A stretch of 64,000 nucleotides of DNA from Stratiolaelaps scimitus (Eukaryota > Arthropoda > Arachnida > Mesostigmata > Laelapidae), in NCBI GenBank assembly GCA_019614645.1, contig JABWDB010000006.1:3534001-3598000 (forward strand), in the 5' to 3' direction. Position numbers and translations under genes: made by a program. Shown here piece after piece: positions 1 through 11,200 of the stretch (positions are counted from its first letter, which is position 1; each line of letters begins with the position of its first letter). The notes beneath the pieces are model-generated. The model ran no database searches. It was not told the DNA's origin and saw only the letters and a program-made list of their open reading frames with translations.

Positions 1-568
1 GACTGCTGTTGAATTTAAATGTATGATACTATAGTGAAATCAACGGCTGTATAAGCTGTATGTTATTGTGGCGTGTGTCCAACATTTTAAGATCAGTAAA
101 CCCTTATTTTTAAAGGTACCGGTAAACGCGCCCTCTCTCCATATTTTCAATTAGCTGCCTTATCCATTACATAGGTTCATTAAGGAACACTTAGAAACCC
201 GTGTAAAGCGCTTCCTGGAGTATCTACATTATTTTTGCACAGTGACTATGGCCTGGTGTAGAAATCTCTTTGGGTGTGACTCGCCGCTTTATAAGTACAT
301 ATGTTCATTGGGAACAATGATCAGCAAATGCTGAGTTCCAAAATAGATTTGCCTTGAGCTGAATGGACGCACACTCGATGCGGGGCATCCAAATACAATA
401 TACTCGGCCAATATACTTGTACTTGTTTTACACCTACCATAAGATAAAAATATTAGTAGATGCACCTTTTCAGCCGCAGCAAATTCTCTCAAATTAACAG
501 TGAGACTGCTGTGTATTTAACATCACCCGGCCGACGTCGACATCCACGTGGTAGCACGTATTCTAGTT

Positions 569-787
569 TTACCTGCCAGAGCCGAGTATTGCGATTGCAA
601 TTCTGTCGGCAAAAATAAATCTTAGTCTAAGGTCATTGAGAAGCGTATGCAAAATGACTGATAATTTCAGCACGAGACGTGAGTCCTGCCCATCGCTTGC
701 TCGACGCGTAGACGGATCTTCTCCGAAGACCGCTGCCGCCGCCGCCGCCGCCGCCGCCATCATTCTCGCCGCCCGCCGCCGCTCCAA
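569..787 (-). CDS. candidate first exon with poly-Ala run
   Basis: The frame begins MERRRAARMM, followed by a nine-residue Ala run encoded by (GCG/GCC)n, then FGEDPSTRRASDGQDS, and remains open to a stop at 569. It lies about 100 nt downstream of a TATA/initiator pair on the same strand. A GTCTCG donor-like site follows shortly after GQDS, so the real exon may be shorter. The (GCC)n repeat is open in other frames as well. No known domain; low confidence. Confidence 0.22.
   Translation of the reverse strand: MERRRAARMMAAAAAAAAAVFGEDPSTRRASDGQDSRLVLKLSVILHTLLNDLRLRFIFADRIAIAILGSGR
735..758. repeat. (GCC)8 trinucleotide repeat
   Basis: Eight GCC units, continued by imperfect CCGCC units up to about 780. 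It encodes Ala or Gly runs depending on frame and is the core of the poly-Ala frame described at 569-787. Confidence 0.9.
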
Positions 788-904
788 TGGCTCGACTGGC
801 GCCCGCTAGAAGAATGCAGCAGAGATCAGTCGAGCTCCGCGAGATGAGTCGATCTATATGCAAAACAGCAGATTTCAGTCTGAGATTGAAGGCAGCTGGA
901 ATAA

Positions 905-925
905 TCGGGCATATATAGTATTTGC
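905..925 (-). promoter_or_regulatory. candidate TATA promoter, minus strand
   Basis: The minus strand carries CTATATATG and, about 30 nt further on, TTCAATC, a fair arthropod initiator. Roughly 100 nt downstream on the same strand is an ATG at 787 with a poly-Ala frame. Together they could be the promoter and first exon of a gene running out of the left edge. It is motif-level evidence only. Confidence 0.3.
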
Positions 926-2230
926 CCATGACGGTTCTTCAAAGTGGCGTCCGTCCGCCTGCCTGCCTGCCCGCGCTACCGCCCTGGTGCCGATGATCGC
1001 GTCGGCGGCATAGGCCTCAGAGACAGGCACCAGAAGCAGCTACGCCAGACCATGGTACCTCATGGCGCTTTCGCCTTCATCTTCGCCTCATCGGATAGGA
1101 CGCGGGTGTGAGGTGCGGGGAGGTGTTGTTCGAGTCTAGGATGGATTACCACCTCGAATGAAATGCAAGCCAGTTTGTATTGGGACGACAACTTCGGTAA
1201 ATCGCTTGGGACTCGTTTCGTCGTGTTAGAAATCCGCTTGAAGAACACAGGATCTTGCACAGATGCGTGTTGAGGTGGAGCCGGAGCGGATGTGAGAACC
1301 ATGCGCACTATGTTCGTCTCATATATATATATATACATATACATATCTATACACCATGCGGGACATTATTGACCACCTTTATTTAGTCAGCACAGTAATC
1401 TTGCACAGGTTCAGACCCTATTTTCTATCATCTGACGTGACGTCGTCTTTTACGAGTCCTCAGACCCAGAACGAAACCAATTGTGATACCGACCCGTAAA
1501 TCGAGCACCCCAAGTCAAACGACGCAAGCGTTCGTTTAAGTCCCAATGAAAAATAGATTAGCAAGGCCTTAATATTGGGTTATTTGCTTTAGGAAGTCAG
1601 GCAAAAATCCGACCAAGATGATTGGCAAACCTCACCCAAGCTAAGCAAACAGCAAGTTCCAATAGCTTACATCGTCTATAAACAATAAAACAAATAATAA
1701 TTTTAATGGCTCTTTGACGCTTTACTCTGCGGTGTTCTCTGTGGATACTGTTGGTTAGCCTTTGAGAGCTGTTTGATATTTGAGACTGGTGCCCGCCCGC
1801 TCTGCGCATCCCCGATTGCAGATTAGCCCCGAACAGACGTTGTCAAACAACAATGACTACATCTTGCTAAGAGCAAGACCGGCATTGACAAGTCACTCAC
1901 TATGAACGCAAAATTGAGATTAGATTTTATGAGAGAACGTCAAATTCTCCGGACGATTTGACCCTCACAATGGCCTCACCATACAATTCGCTACTGTTGA
2001 TTTTGCCAAGGATTTGGGATCAAGTTACGTTAGCGCGCTTTGCATAGAACACGTGCATTTCTTTCAGCCGTTATTGCGATTGTGCTGCATTCAGGGTCCT
2101 CAATCAAGGATTAGTTGGAAGGAAGCCGATCTTACGACGACTCCAACATAATGGGCCCAAAAACGATCAGGAGGGCAGGCAGGTATTATTGCAGAAGATA
2201 AAAATGGACCTGTTGATGAAGAACGACTCC

Positions 2231-2255
2231 TATTATTATTATTATTATTATTATT
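2231..2255. repeat. (TAT)8 microsatellite
   Basis: Uninterrupted TAT/ATT trinucleotide array. Confidence 0.95.
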
Positions 2256-2530
2256 TGTTTGCCCCCGACGAGGCTCTGTCGCTGTGCAGTAAAATAACGT
2301 GAAAACAAACTATTAGACCCCGAATGCGGATGGTGGATGGCAGGTGCAACGCTCTATACGGTCTTGAAATGCATCTGGTATAAGAGGCATTGTCAGATTG
2401 GCTAACACCGTCCATCGGTTAAATCATGTGCATTGAACGGATATCATGTAACCCATTATTTAGCATGTAGGCACATGTAAGTGGCAGCATTATTCACAAA
2501 TAAAACCTGTGTAGTCTGAATTCTACTACT

Positions 2531-2544
2531 TATATATATACATA

Positions 2545-2585
<41 letters not shown>
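2531..2585. repeat. (TA)n microsatellite
   Basis: Interrupted TA/CATA/TG dinucleotide array. A (TAT)8 array lies nearby at 2231-2255. Confidence 0.95.
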
Positions 2586-4176
2586 CATACTGTATCTGCT
2601 ATGAGTACAGTTTGTAATTGACAACCGACCATTTCACGAATAAATAGCTTGCACAGCTTATTTCTATCCAAAGTAGCGCGGACATGGCAAATCTTCACAA
2701 GTTGAGAATATAACATATATGAAAAATTTATCTCCGTAGTTTTCATCCGACGTCATGTTGAGAGTAAGTGCAAAGTGGCAAGGCGACTCACCAGGAAAAT
2801 GGACACGATAGAGAGAACCACCGTATGTTTTCGAACTAAAGAGGTGTCAGCGGGGTGATGCTGGAGCCGATTTGGAAGTTTAGTTCTAGTTCGATTGCAA
2901 AATTTACCAAGGTCTAAATAATCGGGGCAGGATAAACGGTGCCTTGCGAAAACAAAAATAGGACTTGCACACAAGACGGAGTGGCACTTTTATTTCATTT
3001 ACTAAATGCATGTTACACAAACGAAGTATTTTTTTGGCATCTGCCGTTTGTATAAAGTGCTTCATAGTCTGACGAGTCTATTAACGAGTTTCAGCGTATT
3101 TTTATGGTGTATTTAGAAATCACTGCACATATTTCTTACGTGTTTCATTTGCCGAATAAATCGTGTTAATAATAAATGTTGTTTGTTCCCATCAAGAAAT
3201 TTCGCCGTAAACCAACTACTGTATGCACGTGCTAAAACTTTCCCAAAAGGTCCGGACTGCTTTTTAAATGAGCACTGCATCCACAGCCCAAAGATTGACC
3301 TCAGTACGATTCGAGCGTCGTGTCACTGGGTCATGAGCGAAACACAGGCCTATTGCCTCTTCAAACACGAAACTCTAGCGAGAGATGAGAATATGAAAAT
3401 AGCGAATTCGCACGTATTTCAGATGCGGCATCATGGCTGGTGGCGGTGATCGACTCAGCAGGTGGATAGTAAAACGTTGATCTATATTTATTCAAACATG
3501 CGATAATTATTCAAAACATCTGATTCAAAACGATCGACGAATGGACGGGCTGTTTTTGCGGGGCGGCACGCTCTAAGCTTCATACAGCAGTCGGGTGAAC
3601 GTTTTCCAGAATAAACACCATTGCGTATGCGACCCCACACGATAACCTAGACGATTTGCAGAGATAATTTTTTCATTACATTATATTTTAAATTAAATTA
3701 TACAGTATCTCCAACGGTAGAGCAGCATTATGAACCTCATTGGTGTGATGCATTAACCGAATCCCTGCCCAGACGAATATCGTCGTTTCGAAGTGAAAAT
3801 TTTGCAGAACGCATTTTGTGTGTTTAAGGTTTTTATTATCATAATGATATCTTACATTAATATGATATTTGTACACGGCTGTAGACGGTTAGACAGGTGT
3901 GCTAATATAATTGCATGTTACGTTATCTTGCCCGATATACGTGCAGCACATAAATCAACATTAATGATTAATTCGAGCTCACATGAAGATCCAGAATACA
4001 TTGATTCAGTTGCAATGACATTGTGACTAGGTGCACATATCAGGCCAACAGGTACGTCTTCTCGTGTGGTAGTATTATGTCTGCTTAATTAAAGCAACCA
4101 TCTTCTGTAGTAACATTGATGATTGTATACGAATTAGCTTTAACAATGATAGTTAATAAACTTTCTTTTTACATAA

Positions 4177-4182
4177 TTTATT
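4177..4182 (-). terminator. possible CCN polyadenylation signal
   Basis: On the minus strand this reads AATAAA, about 340 nt beyond the CCN stop codon. It is the first exact hexamer noticed downstream of the stop. In AT-rich DNA such hexamers are common, so assignment rests on position only. Confidence 0.35.
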
Positions 4183-4520
4183 TCGTTAATGCAATTAATG
4201 TATGGCTGGCATAGTAAACTTCTGTATATAAAAGAATAACTCTCGGAATGGAATTATTAGTTAGGAACATACTTGATACAAAAAAGCAAAAATTAAAACA
4301 CATCAATAACTATAACATAATATAAATTGGTCCCAAATAAATTAAATCAGAAGAAATGTATGCTTCGCCAGCGACATCTAGACCGACCTTCAGGAAACGA
4401 AAAATCTCATTACTTTTTAGTAATTCTCTATTTCGGTTGAGTTACCAAATGTCAGCATAAAAACAACACCCACAGCAGACAGGGCTCAAATGATCGATAG
4501 TTTTAGCAGGTACGTAGATT

Positions 4521-4777
4521 TCAATCGGCGTCGGAGCCTCCGTCATCAGTGTCGCTGTCGGAGGTCCTCTCTTGGAGGGATTTGCACGTCTTTACGATGC
4601 ACAGCCGCGTTTCGTTCCGCATAACACATTGTGCATTGTGGTTAGACATTCGCCACGATACACCTTGCCCACACGGGGATGAACACTCAGTCCACTCGGT
4701 GGCCTGGCGGATACAACCCGGAATTCCCGACATCTTCATGTTTGGATTGTCGCATATCCATTCGCGACAGCAATCGC
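4521..4777 (-). CDS. CCN terminal exon: TSP1 domain and acidic tail
   Basis: The acceptor is ttcaccag (ending at 4778) and the exon starts in phase 1. It completes VWC with DCCREWICD and then encodes the CCN-type thrombospondin repeat: CIRQATEWTECSSPCGQGVS, a second half with NHNAQC, and RLCIVKTC. The WxxCSxxCGxGxSxR motif and the RLCxV-x-x-C ending are class-typical. After the last cysteine come about 20 residues rich in Asp, Ser and Glu, then TGA. No donor site precedes the stop, so an exon encoding a cystine knot cannot be spliced on without skipping this tail. Confidence 0.92.
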
Positions 4778-5250
4778 CTGGTGAACATTAACGAGTGAAA
4801 TCGTCAGCTTTGTACTACAAACATTCGCTTAGCGTACCACCACCGTGCGTGTCCCTGCATTTGAAGAAAAGTTCGTCGTCTCTCGAAAGAAAAAAACATA
4901 CCATTACAGCCATTCAAAATCACAACACTGTAGTCTACAAAGAGGGAGTTTCCCATCGCAGGATTTGAACCCGCGACGTCCAGCATCGGAGACCAGGACA
5001 GAGCCACCCAGGCTGTGGCTTCGTCCCGAAAAGAAATCATGCCATGAATGAATATTGTGCTTTGACGATGAGGTTCATACATTCATCAATAGTGCTTGAT
5101 AAGTAAAGTCGAAACATCTGGGCTTGTGGGTTAATTGTGTGGCAGTCTCTAACGATAATTCCCACTGAATAGAAATTTCTGGGTTATGTTGGATGCAAAA
5201 TAATTTTCCAATCCGAACGACATTAGATTGGCTGGCGTTTGTCAGTGTGT

Positions 5251-5289
<39 letters not shown>

Positions 5290-8200
5290 AGATTATGTAG
5301 TCACATTATTAAGGCTATCTTTCTTAAATCCCGCGAGATAGAGAAGAATCAATTCACGGTGAACCTAAACACAATGTTTGCTTATATACGAGACTAACAG
5401 CCGTGTTTATTTTTACCGGGAGCCAGAAAGACGAGTCGTGCATTGAGGCATTGTCCTGAGGGTCTGGTCAACTCTCGAGCGCAGAGATTGGCACAGGCAA
5501 CGGTTCCATTTTGGCATGAGCATTGATGACGGCAGTCCGGATTGAACACTGAATTGTCCTCATAGGTGAGACCGCGAACCACACAGCCCAGACGACGTTG
5601 CGCAGCTGAAATTGCAGTAAACCTTCGTTGGATAGTTGCATTGACTGGGAACAGCTGAGTTTGCTTCATTTGAAGCTATACCTCGTATATTGTATTGCAA
5701 TATTGTGTGAACGATTGTTGTACACATCAGCATTCTCACTATATCAGTTGTTTTGTGTTCACATATCGCTTTTTTGCAAGTAATAAAGAATATGAGCAAT
5801 ACGAATGCGGTGAGCTGATGAGTATATTACTGAACGAACGATATCATCGTAATTGCAATTAGCGCGGCAGAGAACACTTGGTTGGTGGCCACTACCAAGC
5901 GGAGGTGCTTCGGTCTACAGAGCTTAATTCGATGAAGACGATACATATATATATCATACAGCACTTAAGCTAAACCTAGTAACTAGGTCGTTGAACGACT
6001 ACGAGTATACAACACTAAATCGAGGCTAGCACAAGTGGGCTAACTAGAGGCGAAATTTGCATAGCACCCTCAAATGCTCTATACAGATCACAGCTTACGA
6101 ACAACTGGTGATTCGTCTACAGTGTGAGCCTACGTCATGAATACAGAAGTAGAATGCAAATTGACAAATTTCCGGCTCGACTTGAGCCGATTCTAGCGAT
6201 TCGTCGCATAGATGCTGAGAGCCAACGCCACCGGAGTGGAAATTGGATGTGGGCCTCGGTACTGAGCATCGGTTGATCAGCGATTGATCAGCCGGGTTTT
6301 GTCCGAGTTATCATGGGAACGTATAGTCAAAGAAACTCGAGCATAACTCATCTTCTTCAAGGACATCTATCTCTTTGATGGCCGTTCGGGCTGTCCTTCA
6401 ACTACAATCTATGATTGATAGATATCGTTGATGCGTAATTCCATACATGGACAGAAATGGTAAACCATGCACGGTGGCAGCTGACATCACGTCCACCTGG
6501 AAAGTCTGCGTCATGGAGGCGTTTGTCGTGTTCCTCCTCATAACGAAACAAAAAACAAGCCCCGCATAAGACGACCTTGAAGTTCACGCGGCCGGCTGAT
6601 TTACTTCGTATATAGGGGATAGGTTGAAATATAGTTATTGTGATTTGCGTCATGGCGTCAACACTGGCAGTAACGTTCGTGCTCGGAAACGTGAACGTGT
6701 GTGTGTGTGTGTTTGTGTGTGTTTGTGTGTGAATGCCCAGAGGTACAATGGTTTGCTTCGCGACCTTCGCCGCACCCTAGCTCCCGCTGCACACCACCTC
6801 CCTGCGCAGCATTCCGAGCAGTAGCGACATACACACACTGTCCGACCTGTACCCTACCGGTTACATAGGCAGGCCGTGGAACGCATACGAGTACCAGAGT
6901 CAGCCCGAAGAACATCAAGCAAGAATGCGTTTGATTTACACGACGGCCGGACGGCCGTTCGTTCGGTGGTTCGCGCACTCACCCTGCCACGTCTGTGAAT
7001 ATCTACAGCCCTCGTATCTTAGAAAACGTTAGGCCCTCGACAGCCTTCGCTTGCGCCGCGCGAGCGACGATTTGAGCTGACGCGCGTGGGAAAACCACTA
7101 CTGGGGGGGAAAAGTGCCGGCGAGAGAATGTGCTCTGCATTGCAGCTCGCAGGCGACATTTGCATGCTGCCGCTAGCCGTTCGCCGAACCCGCTTCGCCG
7201 ATTTACACTGACTCAAGGTGCCGGAAATCGTTTGTGGCGCCCTACCGGCATACAGATTGTTATGCTGGTAGGGGCTTGCGCGTAGTATATGCGTGAATGG
7301 CGCACGGGGCGGCTGGCTCGATCGCCGCAGGTGACTGAAAATGTATTGCAAAGTAACTAGTGGCAAAGGAACTGGCACACTAACTAGTTTCTTTGCCATT
7401 AGGTTCGTTCATGGAAGAGGTAGTTCAGTTTGTGGACCTCCTATCCCATAGGACATGTACTAATTCCCTCAATCAGCAATGAATTCGTCACGAAATTAGC
7501 ACACACTTGGATGTACACACTGGACATAGAGTCAATATATTGAAACTTGGGTGACCATCATGCAGTGGCTCACCACTTTATCAAAGACCACTTACAAGGC
7601 CATAAGTTGCCTTGATTGATGTAGAGCAATTTTAAATGTATTAGGTTAAATATTGGAGAGTTAGCCCGAAAACCTTAGATTGACCCGTAAATAATGAGAC
7701 TCTTATCGTCTTGCGCCGAATTCTTATTCTTGGCCGGTAATAAGACACAACAATTAGCAAGCAGGCGGCTCAAAAGCCGCTAGCATTCGACTTACGTTAG
7801 GCGTTCGAAATGGCAACCGCCGGAGCAGGTCCCCCAGACTTGAATTTTCACAAGAAAAGTGTCAGGTTTATGTTTCAAAATAAGAAATGTCTACCTGAAA
7901 TCCATCGGAGGTTGGTTAGTGTGCACGGCCATAATGCCCTGAATCGACGACAGCTGTGCCGTTGGTGTGCGCAGTTTAGGTAAGGCTGCTGGGACATTAA
8001 TAAACTTCAAGGGCGCCACCCCTTCCCGAATCTCAATTCGACGAACGGATCGAGATAATCTCAAAAGCTTTTGAGCAAACTAGAGCTTGGTCATTGACGA
8101 CTTTGTCGGCTAAAATTGGCGTGCCTCGAGAAACATGTTGTCGAATTATTAAAAATAATCTGAGGATGCAAAAAAAAATGCAAAATGGGTCCCTCATGAA

Positions 8201-11200
8201 CTCGGTTCTGTTCAACAGAAAATGCGTGAGGAGTGTTTGCGAGACAATTTGAAGATATATAGGCAGCCAAGCAGTCATATAGAGCATACCGTTGCAGTGG
8301 ACGAGACATGGATCAGCCTGTATAGGGGACCGGAAAAAGATCAAGCGAAATAGTGGCTACGACTAGGTGAACAGGCAATGACAGTAGCAGTACCAAATAG
8401 ATTCGAGCCTAAAGTAATGGTAGCACTTGCCATGGATTTTAACGGAATTTAGTACTACGAGATTTAGGGCTCAAAAGAAAAAATTGACTCGGCTCGATAT
8501 CTCGATTTCTTGAAGGGACTGATGAATAATTGGCATGGCAATAGGGAGCACTGAGTGTGGCTGCTCGATGACAGCGCTAGGGCACATCATAGCAATGAAA
8601 TTCCGTCCTGGCTGAAGGCCAACAAGATTGAGCGACGGCATCACCCCGACCGCCAGGAGGCTGCCAGAACTCTGGGACCAGTGTAAAAATAAAAGAGATG
8701 CATACCTTTAGCTCATAGTAAAAAATCTTTGGCTTAACTTACATAGTTTAGCCAATATTGAAATGTACATGTGTCTCATTATTTTTAAGTCAACCTAATA
8801 TATTTTATTTCATCATTTAAAGCGAGTTCAGTTTGTTTTACGTTAGGTCAAAAACACCTTTATTCAAGGATAAAATATAGTAGCATATGAACCAAATGAC
8901 GAGATTTTCTAAAGAGACATGGCGATCTCCATGGGAGTAAATTATTAATCGGCTCTCTTCTGACCACCTAAGTGATCATACATATCGACCACTTCGCAGA
9001 TTAGTTTCCTGAATATCGAAATAGTTGGACTCTACAACGATAGTTAGCCTGTTTTTGTGTCTTCCTTTGTCATAGATGTGAGAGAAAAGCTCTCGTGGGA
9101 AGGGTTACACCTACGTCCTAACCGCCTGGAATATTTAGACTATATCTTCTCCAGTGCACAGTATCCCTGTGTAAGGGGATATTGGAGTTGTGTTCAAGTT
9201 TGGAAATAAAAAGGCTTCAAAATAGTTGAATGAAAAAATCTTGTCACTTGACTATGAAGTATCTGCACTTCGTGTTAGATGTGAATGGAGACGTTCAATT
9301 TTAATCAAATTATGATGCCGCCGATATGTCCAAATAGTGATTGTAGCTCTGTCAAGTAGACACGATGGTTTTCTCTTATCAGATGCCATGTCTGCCCATT
9401 TTGGGGACTAAGATATACATATCGTATCGGCAGAACCATTCACATATGTTATAAACGGCGGTTGGCAAGTTATGAGCGGGCCGACTTATTGAGGACATAT
9501 CCATTTATCGAGTCATCCATAAGCAGTGTGTAAACCAACCGAACAATTTAGAAAATATAAGGTCCCAAACAGGACCCTTGCGGAATTACGGAATGACACG
9601 CCATGCTGAACTTGGAGTTTCTTATTAGTGGTCTTCAATTCAGACAACCTTCTTATCATCAACCCGCAGCTTTTTTCACCTTAAAAGCTGTTTGACTGAG
9701 GAAAATGCGGCACAACGTGGGAACGCATATGATAAATCAAAGCGTTCGCAAAGGAATGGTTGTTTTCCATTTTGTTCTACGCCTCAATCGTGTACCATAT
9801 GTAGTGTGTGTTGTAGTGTTGGTTCGCCGTAGACCGTCCTTTGGTAAAACCATGTTGGCCATTGTCTGCAGATCTTACAAATGGTCCATTATACGAGCAG
9901 TGGTCAAGCTGCTTAGGCCACCGATTTACAATTATCGACCGCTTCCTCTTCGCCTCTTTAGATATTGGCGTAACTATTGATACTTCGAAAGGCCAGTTCA
10001 CCCTTGTTGTGAATGTTCGAGAATAAATACCAGTGGTTCGGCTATGAATGGCTCTACCTGCTCGTGGGAATAGAAAGGTAAACTGTCTGAGCTGAAAGTG
10101 CAATTTGAGGCTAGCGAACGAACGTTAGCGGCAAGTGCCTTGCATATTAGGTTAGGTCGTTCGGATCGATGTATTTTGCACATCGAACATTTTTGTTTCC
10201 TTGAAGGAACAAGCGAGTTTTTGTTCCTTGAAGGAACAAGCGAGAAGGAAATTCATTGAAAATGGGTGAATATGTTAGACGGCCTTCACTCAACAAAATA
10301 TTTACTACTCGTGTAATCGTGGGTCCCTCACGAGTTGACTCTGCCGCAAGTGGAAACACGTGGGCGTACTCAAAATGCAACCTACATGACTATAAACAAT
10401 ACAACACTCGGGTAACGCACACCGTTGCGATCTGCGAGTCTTGGGTGAGTTTGTACCGACCGCCTGAGGGGGACAAAGCAACGCAATGACTTCGATCGGA
10501 CGAAAAGCCATCCCCAGTGACCAAAGTACCAACGTAATGATTATACGGCCGTAGACGTTGACGGCATTTGTTATTTTGACGTAATTTTTACCTAAAAACG
10601 AAAACATCAATGCAATCTGGTATCTCGAATTCTTGACAAACTCGTGGACAAATGGCACGGAACTCGAACGCATGCAGTGTCGCCAGACCGTTCAGTTGCA
10701 GTGACGAACTGAATGGAGGCTAGCAGTATTAACCCATGTATTCAACCTGCATATTCTCCAGACTTGAGCCATTGTGATTCTGGATGTTTCCAAGCGTTAG
10801 AGACGGTAAGAGTTAGTGAACAATATGCAAACATGGCCTTCAGGAAGCTACCGACAACGATAGGTTACGTAACGCAAATGGAAAGTTTACTACAGTTCAG
10901 ACGCTCCCAGAGCGCAGGTTCCGGACCGTGAATAATAAAGGAGAGTGGCTGTGATTTATTCTAGAAAATCATTTTTCAAGTTATTTATGTCCAAAATTTA
11001 TCAAATGTTTTTTTCGATGTACAAAACAGCACCGAACGTTTTCACACAAATGTAGGGTGGAATTAAGCGGTGGTTTTTCAATGCTCGTAGAATTAGCATG
11101 AGCAATAATGAAGGAAGCAAAACACATCCCGAAAGTTCGAACGCCATTTCATGATATAAAGCCCTATGTCTGCACATGATATAAATAATTTCCGGCGGTA

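Larger units (their letters stand above)
1..4170. other. mostly non-coding, AT-rich
   Basis: Apart from the candidate promoter and poly-Ala frame near 0.6-0.9 kb and microsatellites at 1319-1345, 2231-2255 and 2531-2585, I see no supported gene. Open frames are short and show no family motif. A cystine-knot exon for the CCN gene was looked for here and not found. Confidence 0.6.

Noticed and set aside
4930..5040. Functional tRNA gene
   Set aside because: The T arm is good but the acceptor stem does not pair and the A box is imperfect.
7019..7399. 126-codon minus frame in CCN intron 2 as an extra CCN exon
   Set aside because: No Cys-module content, no phase-1 acceptor/donor pair, and CCN exons 2 and 3 join cleanly without it.
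9480..9600. Endonuclease domain of the LINE relic in CCN intron 2
   Set aside because: It lies downstream of the polymerase motifs on the minus strand; endonuclease should be upstream. The resemblance is weak.
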